Assembly (NCBI GenBank): GCA_039819065.1
Contig: JBCBSS010000151.1
Coordinates: forward strand, 1-19,249
DNA length: 19,249 nt
Reading direction: 5' to 3'
Origin: JBCBSS01 sp039819065
GTDB taxonomy: Bacteria > Bacteroidota > Bacteroidia > Cytophagales > Cyclobacteriaceae
Shown: piece after piece, positions 1-7,328 of the stretch
Layout: the number at the start of each line of letters is the position of its first letter
How positions within the stretch are numbered: position 1 is the stretch's first letter
The notes under the pieces: model-generated
The model's input: only the letters and a program-made list of their open reading frames with translations
What the model was told of the DNA's origin: nothing
The model's database searches: none
Program-made: the position numbers and the translations under genes

Positions 1-163
1 TAAACCCATTTTGGTGAGTTTTTCAACTGCTTTTTATCCGGCCACAATGGGATATGCATGCTCAATGGTATTATCCTAATCAGGTATTTTTCCGTTCAAG
101 TGTATATGATACCGTCTGACTTAGACGTTTAAAGAATTCTAAATCATTCTATATCTTTAATGT
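1..163. other. left-edge non-coding segment with short hairpin
   Basis: No convincing coding sequence lies here; all plus-strand frames are closed or very short. A small inverted repeat, CGTCT (113-117) and AGACG (123-127) with a 5-nt loop followed by TTT, sits about 36 nt before the EcsC-family gene. It could terminate a gene lying to the left or be part of the leader. A minus-strand ATG at 9-7 could begin a divergent gene outside the window, but this cannot be tested here. Confidence 0.3.
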
Positions 164-925
164 ATGCTCAATACTTATGAACAACAGGTCTTAGCGGAAG
201 TGGCGGCTTGGCAAGATGCAATGAGGAAACCACCTTCCAAGGTTAATAACGCCACCAAGACTGTTCAGCGAAACATCAATAAGATCATTCCTGAAAAAGT
301 ACACAAGGTCATTACCGGCGCTATCAAGCAGATGGTAAGGGGCGTACTTTTTGGTGCAGATATTACCACGTTCAAGCCCAAAGACATTAAGTCGTTCGAA
401 GCTACTGAGGTGAAGGTAAAGGAGAAAATTAACATCTACTGCTCTACAGCCTCAGCTGAAGGTGCCATCACTGGTTTTGGTGGCTTCATCTCAGGCATGG
501 CTGATTTCCCCATATGGTTGACCATTAAAATGAAGATGCTCTATGAGGTAGCCAACTTGTATGATATAGATATCAAGGATTATAAGGAGCGGCTATTCAT
601 TCTCAATATCTTTCAATTGGCCTTTTCCAGTCAAGCGCATAGAAATGAAGTATTCAAACTTGTTTCTGATTGGAATAGACGCAAAGAACTGCTACCCGAT
701 GATATTCATCAATTCGATTGGAGAACTTTCCAGTTAGAGTATAGAGAATACATCGATTTAGCCAAACTTCTCCAGTTAGTACCTGGTTTAGGTGCCGTAG
801 TTGGTGCCTATGTTAATCATAAGCTCACCGATAAGCTGGGTAAAACAGCCATGAATGCTTACCGGCTCAGAAGGCTGAGCGGAGATACGCCCTATGTCAA
901 ACTGATCAAGTCTAAAACGGCTTAG
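164..925 (+). CDS. EcsC family protein
   Basis: This 253-residue protein resembles the EcsC family, named after the third gene of the Bacillus ecsABC locus, whose biochemical role is poorly defined. The N-terminus (about residues 1-45) is basic and helical. A central region follows with the small-residue, glycine-rich segment EGAITGFGGFISGMADFP around residues 97-114, and a second hydrophobic glycine-rich patch (LVPGLGAVVGAYVNHKL) near 205-221. These are the features I used to recognise the family. There is no signal peptide; the hydrophobic patches suggest membrane association. The ATG is the first in frame. The gene is convergent with the sulfate-permease-like gene and their stop codons overlap. 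The family call is fairly good; no specific function is claimed. Confidence 0.75.
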   Translation: MLNTYEQQVLAEVAAWQDAMRKPPSKVNNATKTVQRNINKIIPEKVHKVITGAIKQMVRGVLFGADITTFKPKDIKSFEATEVKVKEKINIYCSTASAEGAITGFGGFISGMADFPIWLTIKMKMLYEVANLYDIDIKDYKERLFILNIFQLAFSSQAHRNEVFKLVSDWNRRKELLPDDIHQFDWRTFQLEYREYIDLAKLLQLVPGLGAVVGAYVNHKLTDKLGKTAMNAYRLRRLSGDTPYVKLIKSKTA

Positions 926-2535
926 ACCTCGCTATCCATTTGGTTAGTAACCACATAATAGCGTGGATCATCGATGGAAGTCTCAATGACTGATTCCAAC
1001 TGAGGGCTGGCCTTCAACAGCAAGGTTTTACATTCAGGGCTCAAATGGGTCAGTTTCACTTCCTTTCCGAGGTCAAGGTATTTACCGGCTAGGTTGCTGA
1101 TAGCCTCTACACCGGAGTGGTCACTCACCTTGGATTCTATGAAATCAATTTCTATTCTTTCCGGGTCGTTTCTGGCGTCAAACTTAGCATTGAATGTCTG
1201 AACGGAGCCAAAGAATAACGGCCCCCAAATTTCGTATACTTTAGTACCGTCATCTTTTGTTCTCTTTCTGGCCCGGATCATGGTGGCATTCTGCCAGGCA
1301 AATACCAAGGCCGACATGATCACACCTACGATAACCGCGATTGCCAGATCCTGCCAGACTGTAATGGCCGAAACAGCCACTAATACGATCGCATCAGCCA
1401 ATGGTATCTTGTTAAGAATTCTAAAACTACTCCAGGCAAACGTTCCTATCACCACCATAAACATCACTCCCACTAAGGCCGCTATGGGGATCTCTTCTAT
1501 CCAGGAAGAGGCAAAGAGAATGAAACTCAACAGTCCAACAGCGGCGACAATACCGGATAGTCGTCCTCTTCCGCCGGAATTAACGTTGATAATGGATTGA
1601 CCGATCATGGCACAGCCTCCCATACCACCGAATAAGCCATTAAGAATGTTAGCACTTCCTTGTGCTACACATTCACGATTGCCGCTGCCTCGTGTTTCTG
1701 TCAATTCATCTACCAAGTTTAGGGTCATGAGTGATTCTATAAGGCCTACAGCAGCAAGTAAAAAGGCGGTCGACATGATGAGCCCCCAATGCCCATTGAT
1801 GGTATCGAACAGGCTGAAGATTTGGATTTGAAATGTTGGTAACGAGCCTTTAAGGCCTTCCCCTCCACCATTTACAATGAAAGACTTAACGGTACCGACT
1901 TCAATGCCACCATAAACGGTAATCAAAGCTACTGTTATGATAGCAGTTAGTGCTGCTGGTACTTTCTTAGTTACCTTGGGTAGAAAGAACATAATACCCA
2001 TAGTCAATGCTACAAGACCAAGCATAATGAATAAATCAGAGCCCTGTAACCATTGCTCCTCACCATTTACTTTTTCTTTAAATAGGTTGAGTTGAGAAAG
2101 GAAGATCACTATGGCCAGTCCGTTGACGAACCCCATCATCACAGGGTGTGGTATTAGCCTTACGAATTTCCCTAATCGCAATGCTCCAGCGGCAATCTGG
2201 ATTACTCCGACAAGCAGCAGTGTAATGAACAGCCATTGCAAACCTAGGTTATCAATGGGGTTAGCTAGTGTTGCCCCTACTTCATTTCCTTTTTGGATCA
2301 TATGTACCATGACTACCGCCATAGCACCGGTAGCACCTGAAATCATACCTGGCCTACCGCCGAACATGGCTGTTACCAGTCCCATCATAAAAGCGCCATA
2401 CAACCCGACCAATGGGTCAATGCCGGCTACAAAGGCGAATGCCACCGCTTCTGGAACTAGCGCCAATGCCACGGTGAGACCCGATAAGACATCACTTACA
2501 GGGTTAAAAGTGAAATTGCGGAATACTTTACTCAT
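922..2535 (-). CDS. SulP family inorganic anion transporter with STAS domain
   Basis: The 537-residue product is an inner-membrane SLC26/SulP-type anion transporter. The N-terminal signature is clear: ALALVPEAVAFAFVAGIDP and GLYGAF (about residues 23-48), then the GGRPGMISGATGAMAVV segment. Many hydrophobic helices follow up to about residue 420, and then a cytosolic STAS domain (about 430-530) containing the DHSG motif at residues 472-475. Family members move sulfate, bicarbonate or other anions, usually by symport or exchange; the substrate cannot be read from the sequence. No carbonic anhydrase or sulfate-assimilation gene is adjacent. The gene lies 111 bp after the VOC-family gene on the same strand, so co-transcription is possible but not required. 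An inverted repeat lies just before the start codon. Confidence 0.93.
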   Translation of the reverse strand: MSKVFRNFTFNPVSDVLSGLTVALALVPEAVAFAFVAGIDPLVGLYGAFMMGLVTAMFGGRPGMISGATGAMAVVMVHMIQKGNEVGATLANPIDNLGLQWLFITLLLVGVIQIAAGALRLGKFVRLIPHPVMMGFVNGLAIVIFLSQLNLFKEKVNGEEQWLQGSDLFIMLGLVALTMGIMFFLPKVTKKVPAALTAIITVALITVYGGIEVGTVKSFIVNGGGEGLKGSLPTFQIQIFSLFDTINGHWGLIMSTAFLLAAVGLIESLMTLNLVDELTETRGSGNRECVAQGSANILNGLFGGMGGCAMIGQSIINVNSGGRGRLSGIVAAVGLLSFILFASSWIEEIPIAALVGVMFMVVIGTFAWSSFRILNKIPLADAIVLVAVSAITVWQDLAIAVIVGVIMSALVFAWQNATMIRARKRTKDDGTKVYEIWGPLFFGSVQTFNAKFDARNDPERIEIDFIESKVSDHSGVEAISNLAGKYLDLGKEVKLTHLSPECKTLLLKASPQLESVIETSIDDPRYYVVTNQMDSEV

Positions 2536-2537
2536 GC

Positions 2538-2568
2538 CTACCTTGTGTTAAAAAGTGGGCGAAGGTAG
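2538..2568. promoter_or_regulatory. inverted repeat in the leader of the SulP gene
   Basis: CTACCTT (2538-2544) and AAGGTAG (2562-2568) form perfect 7-bp arms around a 17-nt spacer, ending three bases before the SulP gene's ATG. It may be an operator or a leader hairpin that limits access of ribosomes. No factor is known for it, and an arm of this length can arise by chance in a window this size. Confidence 0.3.
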
Positions 2569-2646
2569 AGTATTCAGCAATAATTACTGTCTTACTTGTA
2601 CCGTTTTTAACTTAATTAATGAAAGAATAATATTAGAGCAGACTTC

Positions 2647-3042
2647 TTACTTCTGAAACTGGAAGTCAGGAATGGGAGAAGATACGTCTACCACTAAGCC
2701 ATCGGGGTCTTTCAATAATAATCGACGTTGTCCGTAAAAGGTATCATGCGGTTTTTGCAACACATTATACCCGCTCTTTTGGGCGACGTCATACAGGCTA
2801 TCAGCATCGTCTACCACGAAAGTGAGATAAAGACCATTGATTTCCTGTTTACTCTCGTTGGGCACAATGTCATTGTTTCTATCTATAATGCCTATTTCGT
2901 AGTTTTTATCTGTAGAAATCAGATTGACAAACCAATCGCTATCGAATTCTACTTTTAAATCAAAAAGGGTAGTATAAAATGCCTTGCTTTCCTTTAGACG
3001 AGTAGTACTAATGTTAATTAGTAGTCGGTTGATTTTCTTCAT
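2647..3042 (-). CDS. VOC family (glyoxalase/dioxygenase-fold) protein
   Basis: A 131-residue protein with the two beta-alpha-beta-beta-beta halves of the vicinal oxygen chelate superfamily. The first half opens with RLLINISTTRLKESKAFYTTLF (read as strand plus helix, residues 6-27); the second opens with LYLTFVVDDADSLYDVAQKSG and ends in the typical LLLKDPDGLVVDVSSP strand pair near residues 109-124. The length matches single-domain members. The position that is often a metal-ligand His in the first strand appears to be Asn, so a metal-dependent glyoxalase I reaction is not assured. The protein has no signal peptide and is probably cytosolic. Members range from glyoxalases to antibiotic-binding proteins, so no substrate is proposed. 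Confidence 0.85.
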   Translation of the reverse strand: MKKINRLLINISTTRLKESKAFYTTLFDLKVEFDSDWFVNLISTDKNYEIGIIDRNNDIVPNESKQEINGLYLTFVVDDADSLYDVAQKSGYNVLQKPHDTFYGQRRLLLKDPDGLVVDVSSPIPDFQFQK

Positions 3043-3055
3043 GCACGTTATGGTC

Positions 3056-3078
3056 TAGGTTCTAACCTATTGAGGTTA
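3056..3078. promoter_or_regulatory. two overlapping, mutually exclusive hairpins in VOC gene leader
   Basis: TAGGTT (3056-3061) can pair with AACCTA (3064-3069). Alternatively, TAACCT (3063-3068) can pair with AGGTTA (3073-3078). Both use the same central arm, so they cannot form together. They lie 14-36 bp upstream of the VOC gene start. The first has only a 2-nt loop, so at DNA level it is better seen as a palindromic site. The role is unknown. Confidence 0.3.
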
Positions 3079-3313
3079 AGTGGTTAAATAGAATTAAGAT
3101 TCCGATGATCAACTGATTTTATAATGTCAATTATGTAATCTTACTATTGTAAAAATTAACACTTAGAAAAGTGAGAAGTTTTGATTTAAACCGCCATAAA
3201 CACCTTATAAAAGCACTTAAAGTCGCCATCGCGTCAATAAGTGCCTGTGTTTAAGCTAGATAGAAATAACCATCATTTATATCATTTTCAAGTTTTTAGC
3301 CTTTTAATTTTAT

Positions 3314-3379
3314 TTATACTTCAGAATATTAAATTTTAATTGATATAAACCATTATCAAATTGTCTTATTGAAGTATAA
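3314..3379. repeat. 10-bp-arm inverted repeat with nested hairpin
   Basis: TTATACTTCA (3314-3323) and TGAAGTATAA (3370-3379) are perfect inverted arms 46 bp apart. Inside the spacer, TTGATA (3340-3345) and TATCAA (3354-3359) form a second, smaller stem. CAAATT (3357-3362) and AATTTG (3378-3383) give a competing pairing. The structure is AT-rich and lies in a gene-free region 271 bp upstream of the VOC gene. It could be the ends of a degenerate small element, a binding site or an RNA fold. Confidence 0.45.
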
Positions 3380-3511
3380 TTTGATTTAAAGACAGTATTT
3401 GTCTTACGAAACATTTAGGTTTTAAATGGTTAGTTTAATCTTAGTTCAAGGTGTACGCCCGTAGGAGTTGTTGAAATGACTCCTTCATCTAATGGCTCTT
3501 ATTTCAATATG

Positions 3512-4732
3512 CTATTCCTGCACTAACATTCTATCTGTTTTCAAAATTCGCCCAGTAGGATTTGATATCTGTAGTATGTAAACCCCTGCTGAAAGATTAA
3601 CATCAATGAGGTTTTGGCCAGGAGGCAGCGGATCGGAATGCATCAGCCTGCCAGAAGTGTCAAATATGGATAATGAACCTTCGCTATCGGATTGGTTTAA
3701 TACCATGAAACCGGACAGGCTGGCTGGATTGGGATAGGCTGAAAAGGCGTTTTCTAAATCACCGAAAGTTACAGAGGCCAATGGAAATGTCTCACTGGTG
3801 CCATCGAAGTCGGTTTGAGTAAGCCTGTAATAAGCAATACCTACTATAGGCCTAATGTCAATGAACTGGTAGGACAATACTTCCTCGCTGTTGCCAGCAC
3901 CTCTCATTCTGGCAATTTCCTGGAAGTCAGTACCATCGCTCGACCTTTCAAGTGTAAAGAAGTCATTATTGAGTTCGGAGGCAGTAGCCCATGAAATCAC
4001 TACGGTATTATCATTGGGTTCTACTTTGAAGCTGAGTAATTCTATAGGTAAAGGACCCGAAGTGCAAAAACTACTTCCATCGGTTACGCTACAACCGCCT
4101 GAAGTAACGGAACCTGTTCCGGTGGCGCTTGCCCGCTCTCCTACGTCAATGTTTCCGGCTACATCAACCGAGCCATCTACATCCAGTGTCAGGTCATTGG
4201 AAGCCTGCAAGTTACCATTGATGTCAAGGTTCCCATCTACGGTAAGAGCAGCTCTTTCGCTTGCCACAAAATCTCCCTCAATGGTCACGTTCCCTGATAA
4301 ATTAAGTACGGCGTCGTTAGTCATGTTAAGAGACCCTTTAATGATCAACGTGCCTGCCACGGCCAATTCTAGCCCAACATTGACATTAAAATCCCCCCAA
4401 ACGATCATCTGACCACCGCTATTGATAGTCACTGTCACATCATTTGTTGCGGTGAAATTGCGAGGGTTACCTGATTCACCGATGTCAATTATACCACCAC
4501 TGCCTATGGTCCAATTCACCCTATCCTGGGCCTGTACATTACCAACGGTAACGGTCAAACTGGATAATGTTACTATTCTATCCGTTTGAATCGTGACATT
4601 TTCGGCGAGCATATCAGCTACATTTCCGCCTGACCAAATACCGGTATTAGACCAGCTTCCATCCGCATTGATGGTATTTTGTGCTTCAAGCCATAACGGG
4701 CAGCATAGGAGAATGAGTAATAGTCTCTTCAT
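3512..4732 (-). CDS. T9SS type A sorting domain protein with 20-residue solenoid repeats
   Basis: The start at 4732 is chosen over the one 12 codons upstream because it puts MKRLLLILLCCPLWLEAQ at the N-terminus as a clean signal peptide, cut about after Ala17; the product is then 406 residues. Residues 108-207 contain five consecutive 20-residue repeats of pattern hydrophobic-x-hydrophobic-x-G-(D/N/S), each closing on a Gly, which suggests a right-handed beta-helix. A Cys-containing linker (Cys214, Cys223) follows. Residues 228-340 look like a fibronectin-III-type module (LPIELLSF, WATASELNNDFFTLERS). The last 75 or so residues form a T9SS type A sorting domain, with YPNPA and SAGVYILQI. The protein is expected to be exported across the outer membrane and kept on the cell surface. 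No enzymatic motif is seen; it may be an adhesin or structural protein. Confidence 0.85.
   Translation of the reverse strand: MKRLLLILLCCPLWLEAQNTINADGSWSNTGIWSGGNVADMLAENVTIQTDRIVTLSSLTVTVGNVQAQDRVNWTIGSGGIIDIGESGNPRNFTATNDVTVTINSGGQMIVWGDFNVNVGLELAVAGTLIIKGSLNMTNDAVLNLSGNVTIEGDFVASERAALTVDGNLDINGNLQASNDLTLDVDGSVDVAGNIDVGERASATGTGSVTSGGCSVTDGSSFCTSGPLPIELLSFKVEPNDNTVVISWATASELNNDFFTLERSSDGTDFQEIARMRGAGNSEEVLSYQFIDIRPIVGIAYYRLTQTDFDGTSETFPLASVTFGDLENAFSAYPNPASLSGFMVLNQSDSEGSLSIFDTSGRLMHSDPLPPGQNLIDVNLSAGVYILQISNPTGRILKTDRMLVQE
4112..4411 (-). repeat. five tandem 60-bp coding repeats (20-residue units)
   Basis: These encode residues 108-127, 128-147, 148-167, 168-187 and 188-207 of the T9SS-exported protein. 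Each unit has alternating hydrophobic residues, a Gly at position 6 and a Gly at position 20. The DNA copies have diverged, so the pattern is clear mainly at protein level. The regular period fits one solenoid coil per unit. Confidence 0.7.
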
Positions 4733-5067
4733 TGTGAGTAGGATTTTTAGATTGTACTCGGAAAACATGTCTCAAACCAAAATGTTTAAGAAATTCTCTT
4801 AGTCTTAAGAATAACCCTTAAAGCAAAGTCTAGCCGTCTCAATACAGATATTACTTATTGACGTGGTAAACATTCCTAATCTAATGCTATGTGATGGAAC
4901 CGGACTTAGAGTCGTGATTATTGTTACGGTTAGTTTTCATAATTACTCAGCACTTTCTACGATCTCGCGCATAATGTCTATCTTAGTGAGAGGTTATTCT
5001 TCGGCGCCTTTGTTTTCATTACTCATTGCCCCCAACCCGAAAATCCATCTAGTGAAAAAATACATGT
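4733..5067. other. 335-bp divergent intergenic region
   Basis: This separates the minus-strand T9SS-exported protein gene from the plus-strand small gene at 5068, so promoters for both directions should lie here. I found no convincing match to the Bacteroidota -33 TTTG / -7 TAnnTTTG pattern at a plausible spacing. A 70-codon plus-strand open frame at 4863-5075 has no protein-like features and overlaps the next start, so it is not called a gene. Confidence 0.5.
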
Positions 5068-5412
5068 ATGATTGAAACTCTCCAACCTGATAGAAAGTAT
5101 CTACGCTTATGGCAGAAATACCGTCCTGTCATTCTTAAGCTTATGGTCACATCCGCTGACGGACCACAACAGTATAACCTTTCTATGCATGAGTTTTATG
5201 ATATTAACACAAAAAAGAAAAGCGGGTATGCTTTTTCGCTTCAAGTGTATAAGAGTAAAGCGGTCAATAACATCAAATCATCAGTTATAGCACAGGACTT
5301 GCTATATGTCTTACAAAACTCCAAAACGGCTGTAGAGCTCATGGAAGAATCTACCTACGAATTTGAGCTTGATAAAAGTTTCAAGTTCTATGTAACTAGA
5401 AAGGACATATAG
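5068..5412 (+). CDS. conserved hypothetical protein, 114 residues
   Basis: I do not recognise a named family. The 114-residue product is a soluble, charged protein with no signal peptide or membrane segment. A Lys-rich middle (TKKKSGYAFSLQVYKSKAV) is followed by a helix-like stretch (IKSSVIAQDLLYVLQNSKTAVELM) and a C-terminal strand-like end (YEFELDKSFKFYVTRKD). The amphipathic organisation and balanced codon use make it look like a genuine small protein. It begins a plus-strand unit, and the next gene starts 8 bp after its stop codon, so the two are very likely co-transcribed. No function is proposed. Confidence 0.65.
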   Translation: MIETLQPDRKYLRLWQKYRPVILKLMVTSADGPQQYNLSMHEFYDINTKKKSGYAFSLQVYKSKAVNNIKSSVIAQDLLYVLQNSKTAVELMEESTYEFELDKSFKFYVTRKDI

Positions 5413-5420
5413 AGCGGCCG

Positions 5421-6053
5421 ATGTTATCTAAACAACCGGACGTACCTGAAACCAATACTTACCTTCATCTGATTGTTTGGTTGTTAATCATATTTGTAAG
5501 CATACAAAAAGTAGATGCACAAACGAACAGCTATTCTATAAGCCATGGAGGCAAAGAGATTGGTGAAATTACTGCTTCTCTTTTACAGCATGGAACAAAA
5601 AGAACATATGAGGTGAAATCAAACGTCGATTTCAAGGTCTTATGGAAAAACTACAATCGGAAAACCAGCAACTTTGTTGTTTTTGATGGCCTAAACTTGA
5701 TACATAGTATTTCTGATGTATATATGAACGACGATTTGCAAGATTCTACCAGAATTGATGTAAGGCAAAATAAGTATGAGTGCTACCGTTATCCTGATGA
5801 ACAGTTTGAAATGAATGACTTCAAAGGATTGAATTTTTCTACTGTACAACTATACTTTCAAGAACCTACCGGTATAGGGAGAATATATTCCGAACGATTT
5901 CTGGACTACTGTATATTGGAGAAAATTGGCAATCATAAGTACAAGCTACGCCTTCCTAACGGTAAAGTGAATTTATATACTTACAGAGAAGGTAGATTAA
6001 GTGAGGTCATTGTAGACCGGGGTTGGTTCACTTTGAGGTTTAAAAAGAAGTGA
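5421..6053 (+). CDS. secreted DUF6134-like protein
   Basis: The 210-residue product begins with a short polar segment and then a hydrophobic stretch LIVWLLIIFVSIQKVDAQ (about residues 17-34), read as a signal peptide ending at Ala33 or as an N-terminal anchor. The mature part is rich in beta strands. Its order resembles DUF6134-type Bacteroidota proteins: an opening strand with GGKEIGEITASL, then a YEVKSNVDFKVLW block, a central NDDLQDSTRI and a final GKVNLYTYREGRLSEVIVDRGW. The family label rests on my recall of the pattern and is moderate. The protein is probably periplasmic or at the outer membrane. It follows the preceding small gene by 8 bp and is convergent with the sigma factor gene, 43 bp away. 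Confidence 0.65.
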   Translation: MLSKQPDVPETNTYLHLIVWLLIIFVSIQKVDAQTNSYSISHGGKEIGEITASLLQHGTKRTYEVKSNVDFKVLWKNYNRKTSNFVVFDGLNLIHSISDVYMNDDLQDSTRIDVRQNKYECYRYPDEQFEMNDFKGLNFSTVQLYFQEPTGIGRIYSERFLDYCILEKIGNHKYKLRLPNGKVNLYTYREGRLSEVIVDRGWFTLRFKKK

Positions 6054-6096
6054 AACTAAGACCTTCATCGGGCTTATTTGGAAGCTTTACTGAAAA

Positions 6097-6960
6097 TTAA
6101 AATAGGTAGTTTTTCAAAATGCGCCCTGGTGCTCCATGGCGTAGCTTTCTGGTGGCTGTATCCTTTATTTGACGGACCCTTTCCCTTGTTAGGTTAAGTT
6201 TTGATCCAATTTCTTCCAAATTCACTGCCTGTTGTCCATTAAGCCCAAAGTATAATTTAATGATTTCTGCTTCTCTCGCGCTAAGCCCGGATAATGCATG
6301 GTTTATCTCTTTCTTTAAGGACTCATCCATCAATTGAGCATCAGGCTTTTTTTCATGCTGGTTTTCTAATGTATCTAAGAGATTCTGATTTTCACCTTCG
6401 GTAAAAGGGGCATCTATCGAAACTTTCTTACCTGAAATTTTGATGTTGTAGTCAACTTCTTCCGGTGTCATATCAAGTACGTCGGATAACTCCTCGGATG
6501 ACGGCTCGCGCTGATATTTTTGTTCGAGCGAAGAATAACTCTTCAATATTTTATTCAGGGAAGAAATACGGTTCAATGGCAGCCTTACAATTCTGGATTG
6601 CTCCGCAAGCGCTTGCATGATACCTTGTCTAATCCACCAGACGGCATACGATATAAATTTAAAACCTCTTGTTTCATCAAATTTTGAAGCTGCTCTGACC
6701 AAACCCACATTACCTTCATTGATAAGGTCATTCAAAGAGATGCCTTTATTTTGGTATTGCTTAGCAACTGAGACAACAAACCTCAAGTTGGCGTTTACCA
6801 ATTTCTCAACTGCTATCAAGTCACCTCCCCGTATCCTTTCTGCTAGTTTAACTTCTTCTTCCGCTGAAAGCAGAGGCATTTTACTGATCTCCCTGAAATA
6901 GCTATCGAGTGCTGGCGTCTCCCGGTTGGTTATTTGCTTAAATATCTTCAACTGTCTCAT
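6097..6960 (-). CDS. RpoD/SigA-like RNA polymerase sigma factor
   Basis: This 287-residue sigma-70 protein has the compact architecture of Bacteroidota SigA: it starts MRQLKIFKQITNRE and has no long region 1.1. Region 1.2 (about residues 16-46) has LDSYFREISKMPLLSAEEE. Region 2 (about 50-120) contains NLRFVVSVAKQYQNKG, LINEGNVGLVRAA and the DNA-melting helix GFKFISYAVWWIRQ. Region 3 covers about 125-205 and region 4 about 220-280, where the helix-turn-helix LEEIGSKLNLTRERVRQIK contacts the -35/-33 element. The end, HGAPGRILKNYLF, differs from the SKxLKxYL-like tail I recall for primary SigA. It could therefore be a paralogue rather than the housekeeping copy. It is preceded by a canonical AAAGGAG. 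The family call is sure; primary versus alternative status is open. Confidence 0.93.
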   Translation of the reverse strand: MRQLKIFKQITNRETPALDSYFREISKMPLLSAEEEVKLAERIRGGDLIAVEKLVNANLRFVVSVAKQYQNKGISLNDLINEGNVGLVRAASKFDETRGFKFISYAVWWIRQGIMQALAEQSRIVRLPLNRISSLNKILKSYSSLEQKYQREPSSEELSDVLDMTPEEVDYNIKISGKKVSIDAPFTEGENQNLLDTLENQHEKKPDAQLMDESLKKEINHALSGLSAREAEIIKLYFGLNGQQAVNLEEIGSKLNLTRERVRQIKDTATRKLRHGAPGRILKNYLF

Positions 6961-6969
6961 ACTCGATCA

Positions 6970-6976
6970 CTCCTTT
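6970..6976 (-). promoter_or_regulatory. strong Shine-Dalgarno site of the sigma factor gene
   Basis: On the minus strand AAAGGAG lies nine bases before the ATG at 6960, a near-perfect complement to the usual 16S rRNA tail at ideal spacing. The other genes here show no comparable site, in line with the known rarity of Shine-Dalgarno use in Bacteroidota. It supports the chosen start. Confidence 0.75.
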
Positions 6977-7239
6977 ATGGGTTTGAGGGTGTAAACACCG
7001 ATTCATTTTCTTTAATGTATCATGCAATCTTTTGCACAACATTTGTATCATCTTGGAGCGGAAAATATTGGTAAGTTGAAAGTGCCGTATGGAGTTTTTA
7101 TGACGGCTTGAATAGTAATAAGATAAAATCTAAGTACCGATTGCTCTAGAGTAGACAGCATTAAAGCTAATCAATTCATTTCGATTTATTACTCCAAATA
7201 GCCCTAAACATTCGAGATAAAATGGCGCACAGCGATAAA

Positions 7240-7272
7240 TACTGAGTTATATATTTGTATGATATATCAGTA
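7240..7272 (-). terminator. possible terminator hairpin after the GGxGDG repeat protein gene
   Basis: TACTGA (7240-7245) and TCAGTA (7267-7272) are perfect arms. The spacer holds further TATAT/ATATA pairing, giving an AT-rich imperfect hairpin 57-89 nt past the stop codon. There is no strong U-tract, so this is a tentative call. Confidence 0.25.
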
Positions 7273-7328
7273 AATTCAACACCTTGGCATCAAACTAACG
7301 GTATTGGTTTGGCGCTATGTATACAATC

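Larger units (their letters stand above)
3043..3511. other. 469-bp AT-rich gene-free region
   Basis: No supported gene lies between the VOC-family gene and the T9SS-exported protein gene. The stretch holds three things: two overlapping alternative hairpins next to the VOC start (3056-3078), a long inverted repeat with a nested hairpin (3314-3379), and a 6-bp stem (AGGAGT at 3463-3468, ACTCCT at 3479-3484) 28 nt past the T9SS gene's stop. That last stem has no T-tract on the minus strand, so it is only a weak terminator candidate. The octamer TTGTCTTA also occurs twice (3361-3368 and 3399-3406). Confidence 0.5.
6961..7328. other. 368-bp intergenic region upstream of the sigma factor gene
   Basis: No gene is supported here. 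The stretch holds the Shine-Dalgarno site of the sigma factor gene, a small palindrome TGCAA-TCTT-TTGCA (7023-7036) about 63 bp before its start that could be an operator, and an AT-rich imperfect inverted repeat (7240-7272) past the end of the repeat-protein gene. I found no clear promoter box. Confidence 0.45.

Noticed and set aside
152..159. TATCTTTA as a -7 promoter box of the EcsC-family gene
   Set aside because: It matches TAnnTTTG except for the last base, but it ends four bases before the ATG, too close for a normal leader, and no -33 element was found.
1280..2551. Three plus-strand open frames opposite the SulP gene
   Set aside because: They are antisense shadows of a clear SulP transporter and lack protein-like composition.
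3463..3484. Intrinsic terminator of the T9SS-exported protein gene
   Set aside because: The 6-bp stem is real, but no U-tract follows on the minus strand.
3891..4412. Plus-strand 173-codon open frame
   Set aside because: It lies opposite the repeat part of a well-supported T9SS-exported protein gene and has no recognisable features.
4863..5075. Plus-strand 70-codon frame before the 5068 gene
   Set aside because: Composition is not protein-like, it overlaps the following start and no family feature is seen.
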